NCBI GenBank assembly: GCA_020636215.1
Contig: JACJYG010000009.1
Span: 372,001 to 436,000 of the forward strand
Source of the DNA: Lewinellaceae bacterium
GTDB taxonomy: Bacteria; Bacteroidota; Bacteroidia; Chitinophagales; Saprospiraceae
DNA: 64,000 nucleotides
Direction of reading: 5' to 3'
Position 1 is the stretch's first letter; the number at the start of each line of letters is the position of its first letter. Both the position numbers and the translations under genes were made by a program. The notes under the pieces were generated by a model, which saw only the letters and a program-made list of their open reading frames with translations, ran no database searches and had not been told where the DNA came from. Below, piece after piece: positions 1-9,164 of this stretch.

Positions 1-3000
1 GCCCACCGACTGGTCGTCGGTTTCGAAAACCTTTTCTCCCCAGCGATCGTAAATGGCGAATGTAAGTTCCTCAATCGTATTCCCCTCCACGAAGAGCAGG
101 TCGTTGAGGTTGTCTCCATTGGGCGTGAAGGCATTGGGCACAAATATATATGGCTCGATGCATTCTCCGATGACAATAATTGTGATTAAAGCCTCATTGC
201 GGCAGCCGTTCTCATCCACCACGCGCACTGTGTAGGTTGCCGTACTATCGACCTGAGCAGTAGGGTTGGAAATAGTTATATTATTCAATCCGCTGGAGGG
301 TTGCCAGAGGTAGGCATAGTTGGCGTCGAAAGTCGCCTCCAGTTGGACCGCACCAGGACTAAAGAGCGTATCCGGTTCGGCAGTAACACTCAGTGGAGGC
401 ACCGTATTGTCAACAAAAATGCGGCCGCTTTCCGTCAGCATACAACCGAGTTCATTGGTAATCTCCACACTAAATTCCTGATTTACCAAAGGATTTACCA
501 GCACACTGCCGGTGTTTTGCCCTTCAAGTATAGCCGAAGCCGGGCTCCAGGAGTACGCCAAGTCCCCCCCCGACAGGTTGATGACTGTAAGCCGGGCGGT
601 GTCTCCCAGGCAGATGGACGTAGATTCATCCAGAAATACGATTATCTGGCTGCTTCCGATGTCGACACTGTCGACCACCCTGCATCCGAAATCATCCGTC
701 AGCCTGATATAATACCGGCTCGCCGGGCCAGGTTGTACCAGCAATTCCGGGTCCGTACCAAGTAGTATGTTGAAATTCGGGTTTTCCGACCAGGCGAAAT
801 CAGTGGCCTGGGCGCTTTCCACGTACAGCAGGAAATCTTCTTCACAGACCACCGTGTCGGGCGCCAGCTCGTAGGTGATCGGAGGCGGCACAATTGCCGT
901 GACCTGCCGCTCCAACTGGCATTCCCCCGCCGCGTCGGTAATTGTAACCGAGAATACTTGGGGCTCATCGAGCAGCACAGAGGGGTTGGGCGCAGCCGGA
1001 TCCGGGAAAAAAGCAGCCGGCGACCAGCTGTAGGATAAGGCCGGGTTGGCATCGGGATTCAGAAAAACCGGCTGGCCGGGGCAGGCAATAACACTATCCG
1101 GTAGGTTCACCTCCAGGATATTGACCGGCACCAATTGGGTGATGCTATCCACACAACCGTCGCTGGAGGTGATCAGCAGGCGCACCGGCAATTGGCCCGA
1201 CTCGTAGAGGGTCAATCCCGGGTTCGGGCCCATGGCGGACAGCCCGTTTCCAAAAAACCATTCCCAACTCAATATCGCACTCTGGTTGTTCACCGACTGG
1301 TCCTGGAACTGAAGGCTGATTGAATCGCCACAGCCGACCACTTCCCATCCAAAATCCGGGATGATTTGCGGATCGCCCACTACTACTTCCTGCACCAGCG
1401 TATCCTGGCATTCAATAAAATTACTCAGGCTAACGGACACCTGATAAGCGCCCGGCCCGGGATAGGTGTAACTCACCGCCGAACCCTGCGCCGAAGCAGC
1501 GGGATTGGCAGGGTCTCCAAATTTCCACTGGTAGAAAGGGGCGTTGACACTACTGCTGGAAAACTGCACGGTATAGCCCCCGCACTGTACCTGGGAAAGG
1601 AACTCCAGTTGGGAAGTCGTGTCGATCAGCGTCAGCTCGGTATTGCCCGTTCCGGTGCAATCGTATTGGTTTTGAACCATTACCGAAAACGCATAAGTTC
1701 CCGGCGTGGTAAGCTGGGCAAAAGCCGTGGCGGAATTCTGTCCGGCGATGAGGAGGCTGGCCGGCGACCAGCTATAGGACAATACATCCTGCGGGTCCAG
1801 ATTAACCACCGAAACCGCTCCGTAATCCCCGGGGCAGATAGCCTGTTCGGAAGCCATCAGAATGTCCACCGCATTGCCGCTGATGGTGGTTGAATCAGTG
1901 GCAGTACAACCGTATTCATCCCGAACCAGCAGGTAATACGACACCGGCCCCATGGGGCTGACGAGCAATTCCGGCTCCTGGCCGATCCAATTGTTGAAAT
2001 CGGGGTCGGAGGCCCATATAAACTGTTGGCCGGTATTACTCGATGCCTGCAACAGGAAATCCTGGCTGCAAATGGACGTATCGGGCGGCGCCTGCGCACT
2101 GACCGCCTCGGGCGCCAGCACGGTAACCTGCCGCTCTACCTGGCAAAAACCATCGGCATCGGTAATGGTCACGGTGTAGGTGGCCGTTTCCAGCGGCTCG
2201 ACATAAGGGTTAGGGGCATTCAGCACTTCCAGGCCTGGCGCCGGCGCCCAGGAGTAGGTATAGTCCTGGTTGAAATTGGGATTCAGGAATGTGCCCTCTC
2301 CGGGGCAAACCGCTACGGTATCCCCGATCAGTTCGGCATCGATCAGGCGGGCGGGAATACCGTCCACAAAGGTTTTCTCACAACCATTGGCAGCCGTGAC
2401 TTTGAGTTCCAATATATAATTATTACTGGCCGTGACCACAAAAGTTGGATTGGGCTCGCTGGATGTCTGCCCGCCCGGTTGCAGGGCCCACATCCAGGAA
2501 GATATAGTAGAAGCAGTATCCTGCGTCAGGTCCGTCACCGCAATAACCAGCGAATCGGTGCAGGAGACAAACTCGTATTCGAAGTCCGGAAACAAAGTAT
2601 TGTTTTGCAGATAGATCTGCTGCACCGCCGTATCCTCACAGGGGCTGCCCGGCGCGGCGATGAGCGTAACGGTATACAGGCCGGTATCGGAAAAGGTGTG
2701 CACCGGGCTTAGTAATGTCGAGGAATTATTGGATGAGCCGGGGTCGTTGAAGTTCCAGACGAAATTGGAGGTGCCCAGGCTTTGGTTTTGAAAAAAGACC
2801 GTCAGGCTTTCGCATTGTATTTCCGGCGCCGTAAAGGCAGCAGCGGCCTGTCCGCAGAGCCCGACATTGTATTGAAAATCGCGGCGGGTGGTGGAGATGA
2901 GTTCCCCATCGCGGTATTCTTCCACGCAGATCCCCACCACGAACTGGCCGATGGTGTTGGGCAGCCCGGTCAGCAGGCCGGTGTGCAGGTCGATCTGCAG

Positions 3001-3741
3001 GGGCGCCCCGCCCGGCAAACCGTTGAGCATGTTGTTGACCCCGTAAGGGGGGCTGACCCAGCTGACGGGTTCATAAGGCGGATTGTTAGGCGGTTGCGGC
3101 ATGGGGATGTCTGGATTGGCGCCGGACAGCGGCGTACACAGCCGGTACACGATCGAATCCCCATCCTGGTCGATAGCCGACTGGTCAAAAACAATCGGCT
3201 CGTTGACGCAGATGTAAATGGGCGGCCATTGTTGAAATTTCGGGTTGCTGTTGCATTCTTCCAGCGCTTTTTCGGAGATATTCACCCCGTAAGTCGCCCC
3301 GGTATCGAGCGGGCCGATGATATTGACGATCGTCTGATTGCGGCAACAGCGTTGATAGGCCAACTGGTACCCCCCAGGAATGGGCGGCAGCGTAATAGTC
3401 GTCCGATAAGTCGTGGTATGCACACAGACGTTGGGCGGCACCACCAGGCATTCGCTGGTCAGCACGGGGCTGAGGGTGTCGTTGTTTACCAGAGGTACGA
3501 GCACTTGTTGCAGCAGCACATTATTCATGTCGAACACCCCAATGGAAGCCGGGTCATCGAACCAGGCATTGGGATTGCCGTAATAGCAGTCGCGAAAAAT
3601 CGTAAGCGTTATTTCATATTGGTTGTTCCCCAGGCAGGTATAGTTCATTTCCCCGCCAACGATGTGGGTCGCTTTGCCCAGGACAGGAAAGCCAACGACG
3701 AGTACAAGGCAAAGGAAAAAATGTTTGTAAAAAGAGGCCAT
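1..3741 (-). CDS. Large secreted PKD-repeat protein with gliding/T9SS CHU_C C-terminus (3' end cut off)
   Basis: The minus-strand frame is open from an ATG at 3741 to the window edge (1247 codons, no stop). It opens with a hydrophobic signal peptide, followed by THIVGGEMNYTCLGN and a Cys-rich start (IFRDCYYGNP) typical of large Bacteroidota surface proteins. The middle holds many PKD-like immunoglobulin repeats, seen as recurring WNF(N)DPG and TY-x-VTL strands and repeated paired cysteines. Near the edge it reads FVPNAFTPNGDNLNDLLF then IYDRWGEKVFE, the signature of the gliding-motility-associated C-terminal (CHU_C) domain, so only a few tens of residues are missing. Proteins with this end are exported by type IX secretion and anchored to the cell surface; adhesion is a usual guess, but the ligand is unknown. 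Confidence 0.9.
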   Translation of the reverse strand, partial: MASFYKHFFLCLVLVVGFPVLGKATHIVGGEMNYTCLGNNQYEITLTIFRDCYYGNPNAWFDDPASIGVFDMNNVLLQQVLVPLVNNDTLSPVLTSECLVVPPNVCVHTTTYRTTITLPPIPGGYQLAYQRCCRNQTIVNIIGPLDTGATYGVNISEKALEECNSNPKFQQWPPIYICVNEPIVFDQSAIDQDGDSIVYRLCTPLSGANPDIPMPQPPNNPPYEPVSWVSPPYGVNNMLNGLPGGAPLQIDLHTGLLTGLPNTIGQFVVGICVEEYRDGELISTTRRDFQYNVGLCGQAAAAFTAPEIQCESLTVFFQNQSLGTSNFVWNFNDPGSSNNSSTLLSPVHTFSDTGLYTVTLIAAPGSPCEDTAVQQIYLQNNTLFPDFEYEFVSCTDSLVIAVTDLTQDTASTISSWMWALQPGGQTSSEPNPTFVVTASNNYILELKVTAANGCEKTFVDGIPARLIDAELIGDTVAVCPGEGTFLNPNFNQDYTYSWAPAPGLEVLNAPNPYVEPLETATYTVTITDADGFCQVERQVTVLAPEAVSAQAPPDTSICSQDFLLQASSNTGQQFIWASDPDFNNWIGQEPELLVSPMGPVSYYLLVRDEYGCTATDSTTISGNAVDILMASEQAICPGDYGAVSVVNLDPQDVLSYSWSPASLLIAGQNSATAFAQLTTPGTYAFSVMVQNQYDCTGTGNTELTLIDTTSQLEFLSQVQCGGYTVQFSSSSVNAPFYQWKFGDPANPAASAQGSAVSYTYPGPGAYQVSVSLSNFIECQDTLVQEVVVGDPQIIPDFGWEVVGCGDSISLQFQDQSVNNQSAILSWEWFFGNGLSAMGPNPGLTLYESGQLPVRLLITSSDGCVDSITQLVPVNILEVNLPDSVIACPGQPVFLNPDANPALSYSWSPAAFFPDPAAPNPSVLLDEPQVFSVTITDAAGECQLERQVTAIVPPPITYELAPDTVVCEEDFLLYVESAQATDFAWSENPNFNILLGTDPELLVQPGPASRYYIRLTDDFGCRVVDSVDIGSSQIIVFLDESTSICLGDTARLTVINLSGGDLAYSWSPASAILEGQNTGSVLVNPLVNQEFSVEITNELGCMLTESGRIFVDNTVPPLSVTAEPDTLFSPGAVQLEATFDANYAYLWQPSSGLNNITISNPTAQVDSTATYTVRVVDENGCRNEALITIIVIGECIEPYIFVPNAFTPNGDNLNDLLFVEGNTIEELTFAIYDRWGEKVFETDDQSVG

Positions 3742-3766
3742 AGCAGGGCTTGAGTGAACAGAAGGG

Positions 3767-3797
3767 GAAAGATACGAATCTGAGGGGAAAGATTAAA
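3767..3797 (-). promoter_or_regulatory. Possible promoter of the PKD-repeat surface protein
   Basis: Read on the minus strand, TATCTTTC (3774-3767) resembles the Bacteroidota -7 box TAnnTTTG with one mismatch, and TTTA lies 19 nt upstream where TTTG is expected. It is 25 nt before the ATG. Motif match only. Confidence 0.3.
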
Positions 3798-3889
3798 TAG
3801 CCAGGGGAAGCCCCTCTCCTACCCAACCCCTTGTTTTTTTCCCATAAAGGTTTGATTTTGTGCCCTGAACCTACGTTCTTTGACAACGA

Positions 3890-3986
3890 TGGATCCAAAA
3901 ACAAAAAGAATAACGGCGATTTTTGGCGTGCCCGCTTTGTTGCAAAGTTGTAAAAATTTAATTATCAGGTTGTTATAAAAAGACCT
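3890..3986 (+). promoter_or_regulatory. CRISPR leader
   Basis: An AT-rich stretch with A and T runs leads directly into the first CRISPR repeat; the opposite end of the array is degenerate. That polarity, and the repeat variants shared only by repeats 1-3, identify this as the acquisition and transcription end, with transcription to the right. The left boundary is approximate. Confidence 0.65.
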
Positions 3987-4171
3987 GTTAGAGTACCACC
4001 TCCAGTCAAAGAAGGATTAAGACTTGGCACTCAAATCATGTGCGAAGTCATTTGCGTGGGTTAGAGTACCACCTCCAGTCAAAGAAGGATTAAGACATTT
4101 AACGCTCAATCGCTTTGACAATACAAAAGTGGGAGTTAGAGTACTACCTCCAGTCAAAGAAGGATTAAGAC

Positions 4172-4208
4172 AGGAACACATTGTACCGAAGACGGGACTT
4201 GAACCCGT
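4172..4208 (-). other. CRISPR spacer 3, matching the 3' end of a tRNA gene
   Basis: On the minus strand this 37-nt spacer contains ACGGG TTCAAGT CCCGT, a perfect 5-bp T-arm with a canonical TTCRANY loop. It is followed by CTTCGGT plus A, i.e. a 7-nt acceptor strand and discriminator, and then 12 unrelated bases. No tRNA body is present, so this is a captured tRNA 3' end and not a gene. The source may be the host, a phage tRNA or an attachment site. Confidence 0.75.
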
Positions 4209-6497
4209 GTCAGAGTACTACCTCCAGTCAAAGAAGGATTAAGACTGTTTTCCTGTTGGCGGGTAACAGGTTGCGTTGCATGTCAGAGTACTACCTCCAG
4301 TCAAAGAAGGATTAAGACGCAGTTATTTTAGCAGCAACCTGGTCATACAAGTGTCAGAGTACTACCTCCAGTCAAAGAAGGATTAAGACGGAGGTAGTGA
4401 ACCAGATTGGCATGAAAGTTGTTACCGTCAGAGTACTACCTCCAGTCAAAGAAGGATTAAGACTTGCTGGCATTTACGATGTATTCTTTCTTATCAAGTC
4501 AGAGTACTACCTCCAGTCAAAGAAGGATTAAGACTTTTACTGTGGTTAGTTCTGTTTTATCCATCAGAAGTCAGAGTACTACCTCCAGTCAAAGAAGGAT
4601 TAAGACCCATCAATTGTTACTACATTCAGATTCAGATTATTCGTCAGAGTACTACCTCCAGTCAAAGAAGGATTAAGACAATAGTAGCGCTTTGGCTTGA
4701 CGTTCTGACAATACATTGTCAGAGTACTACCTCCAGTCAAAGAAGGATTAAGACTCTTGGCGATTGCCCCATATGGGAATTTTTTAAAGTCAGAGTACTA
4801 CCTCCAGTCAAAGAAGGATTAAGACTATCATATGTAACTTCAATACATCAGCAGGTTTTGTCAGAGTACTACCTCCAGTCAAAGAAGGATTAAGACGCAC
4901 CTTGCCCGTCCCATAAAGGTAGATCATCTTCGTCAGAGTACTACCTCCAGTCAAAGAAGGATTAAGACCATTGTTGATAGCTTCTTCACCCCTATATGGG
5001 ATGTGTCAGAGTACTACCTCCAGTCAAAGAAGGATTAAGACAGCTAGGGTCCCCTGTTTTGAACAAACTTGAAAAGTCAGAGTACTACCTCCAGTCAAAG
5101 AAGGATTAAGACTTTCGACAAGTTTGAGGAACCTATTCATCTGGCTCGTCAGAGTACTACCTCCAGTCAAAGAAGGATTAAGACTGACCGCTTTTGAACT
5201 TGCAATTTGTGGCATAGAAGTCAGAGTACTACCTCCAGTCAAAGAAGGATTAAGACTAGAGAGAGAGCCCTGCTTTCCCCCACGAGCAGACACGTCAGAG
5301 TACTACCTCCAGTCAAAGAAGGATTAAGACCGCCAATTAATCTAACATTATCGTCTTCTTTTGCCAGGTCAGAGTACTACCTCCAGTCAAAGAAGGATTA
5401 AGACCCCCGCCCTCTTTCGCTGTGGGTTAATCCGGGCCGGGGTCAGAGTACTACCTCCAGTCAAAGAAGGATTAAGACCTCTTTGCCGTTTCCTTGTCCA
5501 TTAGTCGAATTTTAAAGTCAGAGTACTACCTCCAGTCAAAGAAGGATTAAGACGGCCTAAAGCCGCGTCAAACTTTGCTTTTTGGGCTTGTCAGAGTACT
5601 ACCTCCAGTCAAAGAAGGATTAAGACTATACAATGATTCAATATCATGTATAGCGTCATATAGTCAGAGTACTACCTCCAGTCAAAGAAGGATTAAGACT
5701 CACACATCCCTCTATAATAAATGAGGTGAGAATGTCAGAGTACTACCTCCAGTCAAAGAAGGATTAAGACTGTCAATAAAACATCAGATAATTGTCTGAC
5801 GCTATCGTCAGAGTACTACCTCCAGTCAAAGAAGGATTAAGACAATTCATCGTTGGCATTTGCCAATGTTTCGGCAAGAAGTCAGAGTACTACCTCCAGT
5901 CAAAGAAGGATTAAGACCCCCCCTCTCTCTTATCCAGCGCAAGATGATGCATGTCAGAGTACTACCTCCAGTCAAAGAAGGATTAAGACTCTCATTTCCT
6001 TGTGTTTGCTGTCTTTTTGCATCCGTCAGAGTACTACCTCCAGTCAAAGAAGGATTAAGACAGCTTTTTTACAGCTGTAATGAATTTCTTGGGGTCTCGT
6101 CAGAGTACTACCTCCAGTCAAAGAAGGATTAAGACCCTGCAAAAAGTCTTTGACCAAGCATTGCAAATCATTGTCAGAGTACTACCTCCAGTCAAAGAAG
6201 GATTAAGACAAAATACTGTCTCCCAATGGCGATAAATCCATAAAAATGTCAGAGTACTACCTCCAGTCAAAGAAGGATTAAGACCGCTGCAAATTTCCTC
6301 TGCGTCTCCACCCATTTCTGTCAGAGTACTACCTCCAGTCAAAGAAGGATTAAGACTAGCCTGTATTCGCCTGTCCATCCGAGATCATCGGTCAGAGTAC
6401 TACCTCCAGTCAAAGAAGGATTAAGACTTTTGCCCAAATGTGGGCGGGTAAAAAAATAGGGTCAGAGTACTACCTCCAGTCAAAGAAGGATTAAGAC

Positions 6498-6586
6498 AAT
6501 AGCGTAGAAGTTCTTCTTAAACCATTTCGTGATTTCCCGCTTTTCGGCGGGAGTACTCAAAACGTAGATTGAAGCTTTTTCTACTG
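6498..6586 (+). other. Anomalous 89-nt spacer (spacer 35)
   Basis: This interval between two perfect repeats is more than twice the normal spacer length, yet too short for two spacers and a full repeat. It holds a hairpin (CCCGC then TTCGGCGGG, 6537-6551) followed by GAGTACT, seven bases that match repeat positions 5-11. It may be a recombined pair of spacers or a captured copy of the palindromic element also seen in trailer module B. Confidence 0.8.
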
Positions 6587-7132
6587 GTCAGAGTACTACC
6601 TCCAGTCAAAGAAGGATTAAGACATACCATCGCTTCATGCATCGCGTTGTTCCTTTACTCGTCAGAGTACTACCTCCAGCCAAAGAAGGATTAAGACTTT
6701 AACCGGATCAGTCCGGTATGGAATTTTGCATTGTGTCAGAGTACTACCTCCAGCCAAAGAAGGATTAAGACTCCTCGTTTTGGAGCTCTTTCTCCAGAGC
6801 TTCCAAATGTCAGAGTACTACCTCCAGCCAAAGAAGGATTAAGACTAGGCTTTTTGGCCCTTCAAAACCTTCACAAAATCCGTCAGAGTACTACCTCCAG
6901 CCAAAGAAGGATTAAGACTGTATCATATCACGGTTCCAGGATTGATCTGGAACGTCAGAGTACTACCTCCAGCCAAAGAAGGATTAAGACTTTTATGTAG
7001 GTGCAGCTCTAAATTGAACTGCACCGTCAGAGTACTACCTCCAGCCAAAGAAGGATTAAGACACGCAAAGCCTTCCTCACCAGGAATCTCTGCATTGCAG
7101 GTCAGAGTACTACCTCCAGCCAAAGAAGGATT

Positions 7133-8848
7133 CCCGACTAAGCCTTACTAAGCAGCCGGCAATACAAAACCCTCCAATTCCGGCTGCTAAGTGCGGCTAA
7201 ATCGGGATGTCGCGCTGCATCTGAGCAATGGCTTGGCGCAGCGCTCCATAAGACTTGCCGCTGGGCAAATATTACTATTAACCGGAAACCGGGATTTCAG
7301 TCAGAGTACTACCTCCAGTGAAAGCCCGCCTTCGCCGATTCTTATCTTAGGGAGCTTCGGCGGGTAAAAAGGACGGCCAAGCGATTCCCGACCGTAGGAA
7401 GGGATGAAGGCCCGGTGGGCCTTCAAGCGAGGGAGCCGCGCAGCGGGTGGGCGGGTAACAAAGGCAATTCTATCTTTCTATTTCATCGCGTCAGAGTACT
7501 ACCTCCAGCTAAAGAAGGATTAAGACGATGAGGCATCCCCATTACTGATAAGTTCATTTGCGTCAGAGTACCACCTCCAGCCAAAGAAGGATTCCCGACT
7601 AAGCCTTACTAAGCAGCCGGCAATATAAAACCCTCTAATTCCGGCTGCTAAGTGCGGCTAAATCGGGATGTCGCGCTGCAACTGAGCAATGGCTTGGGCA
7701 GCGCTCCATAAGACTTGCCGCTGGGCTACTATTACTTTTAACCGGAAACCGGGGTTTCAGTCAGAGTACCACCTCCAGCCAAAGAAGGATTCCCGACTAA
7801 GCCTTACTAAGCAGCCGGCAATATAAAACCCTCCAATTCCGGCCGCTAAGTGCGGCTAAATCGGGATGTCGCGCTGCAACTGAGCAATGGCTTGAGGGCA
7901 GCGCTCCATAAGACTTGCCGCTGGGCAAATATTACTTTTAACAGGGAACCGGGATTTCAGTCAGAGTACTACCTCCAGTGAAAGCCCGCCTTCGCCCAAC
8001 TCTATTTTGGCGAGCCGGCCCGGTAGAGCCACAATAGGGCGAAGTCGGGTAAAAAGGACGGCCGAGCGATTCCCGACCGTAGGGAGGGATGAAGGCCCGG
8101 TGGGCCTTCAAGCGAGGGAGCCGCGCAGCGGGTGGGCGGGTAACTAAGCCAATTCCATCTTCCTATTCAATCTCATCAGAGTACTACCTCCAGCCAAAGA
8201 AGGATTCCCGACTAAGCCTTACTAAGCAGCCGGCAATATAAAACCCTCCAATTCCGGCTGCTAAGTGCGGCTAAATCGGGATGTCGCGCTGCAACTGGGC
8301 AATGGCTTGGCGCAGCGCTCCATAAGACTTGCCGCTGGGCTACTATTACTTTTAACCGGGAACCGGGATTTCAGTCAGAGTACTACCTACAGCCAAAGCC
8401 CGCCTTCGCCGATTCTTATCTTAGGGAGCTTCGGCGGGTAAAAATGACGACCGAGCGATTCCCGGCCGTAGGGAGGGATGAAGGCCCGGTGGGCCTTCAA
8501 GTGAGGGAGCCGCGCTGCGGGTGGGCGGGTAACTAAGCCAATTCTTTTTTCTTATTCCATCGTGTCAGAGCACAGTACTACCTCCAGCCAAAGCCCGCCT
8601 TCGCCCAACTCTATTTTGGTGAGCCGGCCCGGTGGAGCCACATTAGGGCGAAGTCGGGTAAAAAGGACGGCCGAGCAATTCCCGACTAAGCCTTACTAAG
8701 CAGCCGGCAATACAAAACCCTCTAATTCCGGCTGCTAAGTGCGGCTAAATCGGGATGTCGCGCTGCAACTGGGCAATGGCTTGAGGGCAGCGCTCCATAA
8801 GACTTGCCGCTGGGCAACTATTACTTTTAACCGGGAACCGGGATTTCA
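7133..8848 (+). repeat. Module A, five copies of 166-168 bp
   Basis: Copies lie at 7133-7299, 7594-7759, 7792-7959, 8207-8373 and 8681-8848, nearly identical. The first 74 bp form a strong hairpin: in copy 1, arms 7133-7159 and 7180-7206 match at 22 of 27 positions around a 20-nt loop. A second inverted pair, GCGCTGC and GCAGCGC, follows. Near base 117 stands CCATAAGAC, which recalls the lost repeat end TAAGAC, so about 116 bp may be an insert in a repeat and the last 45 bp an old spacer. Each copy ends in front of a new CRISPR repeat. Confidence 0.85.
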
Positions 8849-8945
8849 GCCAGAGTATCACCTCCAGTGAAAGCCCGCCTTCGCCGATTCTTATCTTAGG
8901 GAGCTTCGGCGGGTAAAAAGGACGGCCGAGCGATTCCCGACCTCA
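7325..8945 (+). repeat. Module B, five full or partial copies
   Basis: Copies lie at 7325-7489, 7985-8175, 8399-8563, 8594-8680 (fused to module A) and 8874-8945 (cut short). Each starts CCCGCCTTCGCC and folds back on GGCGGGTAAAAA or GTCGGGTAAAAA. Two versions of the loop exist, a short one with TCTTATCTTAGGG and a long one with a GAGCCGGCCCGG core. Full copies end in GTGGGCGGGTAAC plus about 30 bases (such as TAAGCCAATTC) that are alike in all three and look like one duplicated old spacer. Confidence 0.8.
7490..7593 (+). CRISPR. Isolated intact repeat-spacer-repeat unit inside the trailer
   Basis: A complete 37-nt repeat (7490-7526, with T at position 21) is followed by a normal 35-nt spacer (7527-7561) and a repeat truncated at base 32 by module A. 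This shows that the trailer was once ordinary array and could still give a crRNA if transcribed. Confidence 0.85.
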
Positions 8946-9164
8946 GAGAGGGAGAAAGTATGGAGAAAGCCTCCTTGAGGAGGCCCGCTGCCCCTATTGT
9001 CTCGAACCTGGATTCATCGGATTTTAGGATTACCGGGATCCTTATAGCCTGGATGGTTGAAAATCCCGGTTCGGAATTATCCCGCCAGCCCAGGTTGTAG
9101 CCCTGGTCCGCCGACCTCCAATCCCGGTAATCAAAATAGTGGCCACCTCACTAATCCTGAAAAT
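8946..9164. other. Non-coding stretch between CRISPR trailer and 76-bp repeats
   Basis: No gene is supported. The phrase AATCCCGGT(T/A) recurs three times and links this stretch to the tandem repeat that follows; otherwise nothing is recognised. Confidence 0.5.

Larger units (their letters stand above)
3987..7132 (+). CRISPR. CRISPR array, 42 full repeats plus one truncated, 42 spacers
   Basis: The repeat is 37 nt, starting GTCAGAGTACTACC and ending GGATTAAGAC. Full copies begin at 3987, 4060, 4135, 4209, 4282 and so on to 7026; the 43rd (7101-7132) loses its last five bases. Forty-one spacers are 33-38 nt and all appear different; one is 89 nt. The last eight bases, ATTAAGAC, resemble the 5' crRNA handle (ATTGAAAC type) left by Cas6 in type I and type III systems. 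The repeat has little internal palindrome and spacer length varies, which also fits type I-A/I-B/III rather than type II. Repeats 1-2 carry T at position 3 and C at 11, repeat 3 carries T at 3, and repeats 37-43 carry C at 20. No cas gene lies anywhere in the window, so the effector must be elsewhere. Subtype is an inference. Confidence 0.97.
7133..8945 (+). repeat. CRISPR trailer mosaic: CRISPR-repeat pieces alternating with modules A and B
   Basis: After the last regular spacer the array continues as a mosaic. CRISPR-repeat pieces lie at 7300-7324, 7490-7526 (complete), 7562-7593, 7760-7791, 7960-7984, 8176-8206, 8374-8398, 8564-8593 (with a 5-base insertion) and 8849-8873. Between them sit two longer modules in the order A1, B1, one normal spacer, A2, A3, B2, A4, B3, B4 fused to A5, B5. 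Every A copy that follows a CRISPR repeat starts exactly after repeat position 32; every B copy starts after about position 25. The fixed junctions point to one or two founding events inside repeats, then duplication by recombination. No coding capacity is evident. Confidence 0.9.

Noticed and set aside
2782..3753. 323-codon plus-strand frame
   Set aside because: Antisense of the PKD-repeat protein, which has clear signal peptide and family motifs.
4172..4208. A tRNA gene
   Set aside because: Only T-arm and acceptor 3' strand are present, precisely inside spacer limits.
3987..7132. Type II (Cas9) assignment of the array
   Set aside because: No anti-repeat/tracrRNA candidate was seen, spacer length varies from 33 to 38, and the repeat end resembles a Cas6 handle.
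4024..7151. Several open frames of 60-90 codons on both strands across the CRISPR array
   Set aside because: They translate the repeat (QSTTSSQRRIKT, VRVLPPVKEGLR, LNPSLTGGSTLT) and stop at spacers; pure array artefacts.
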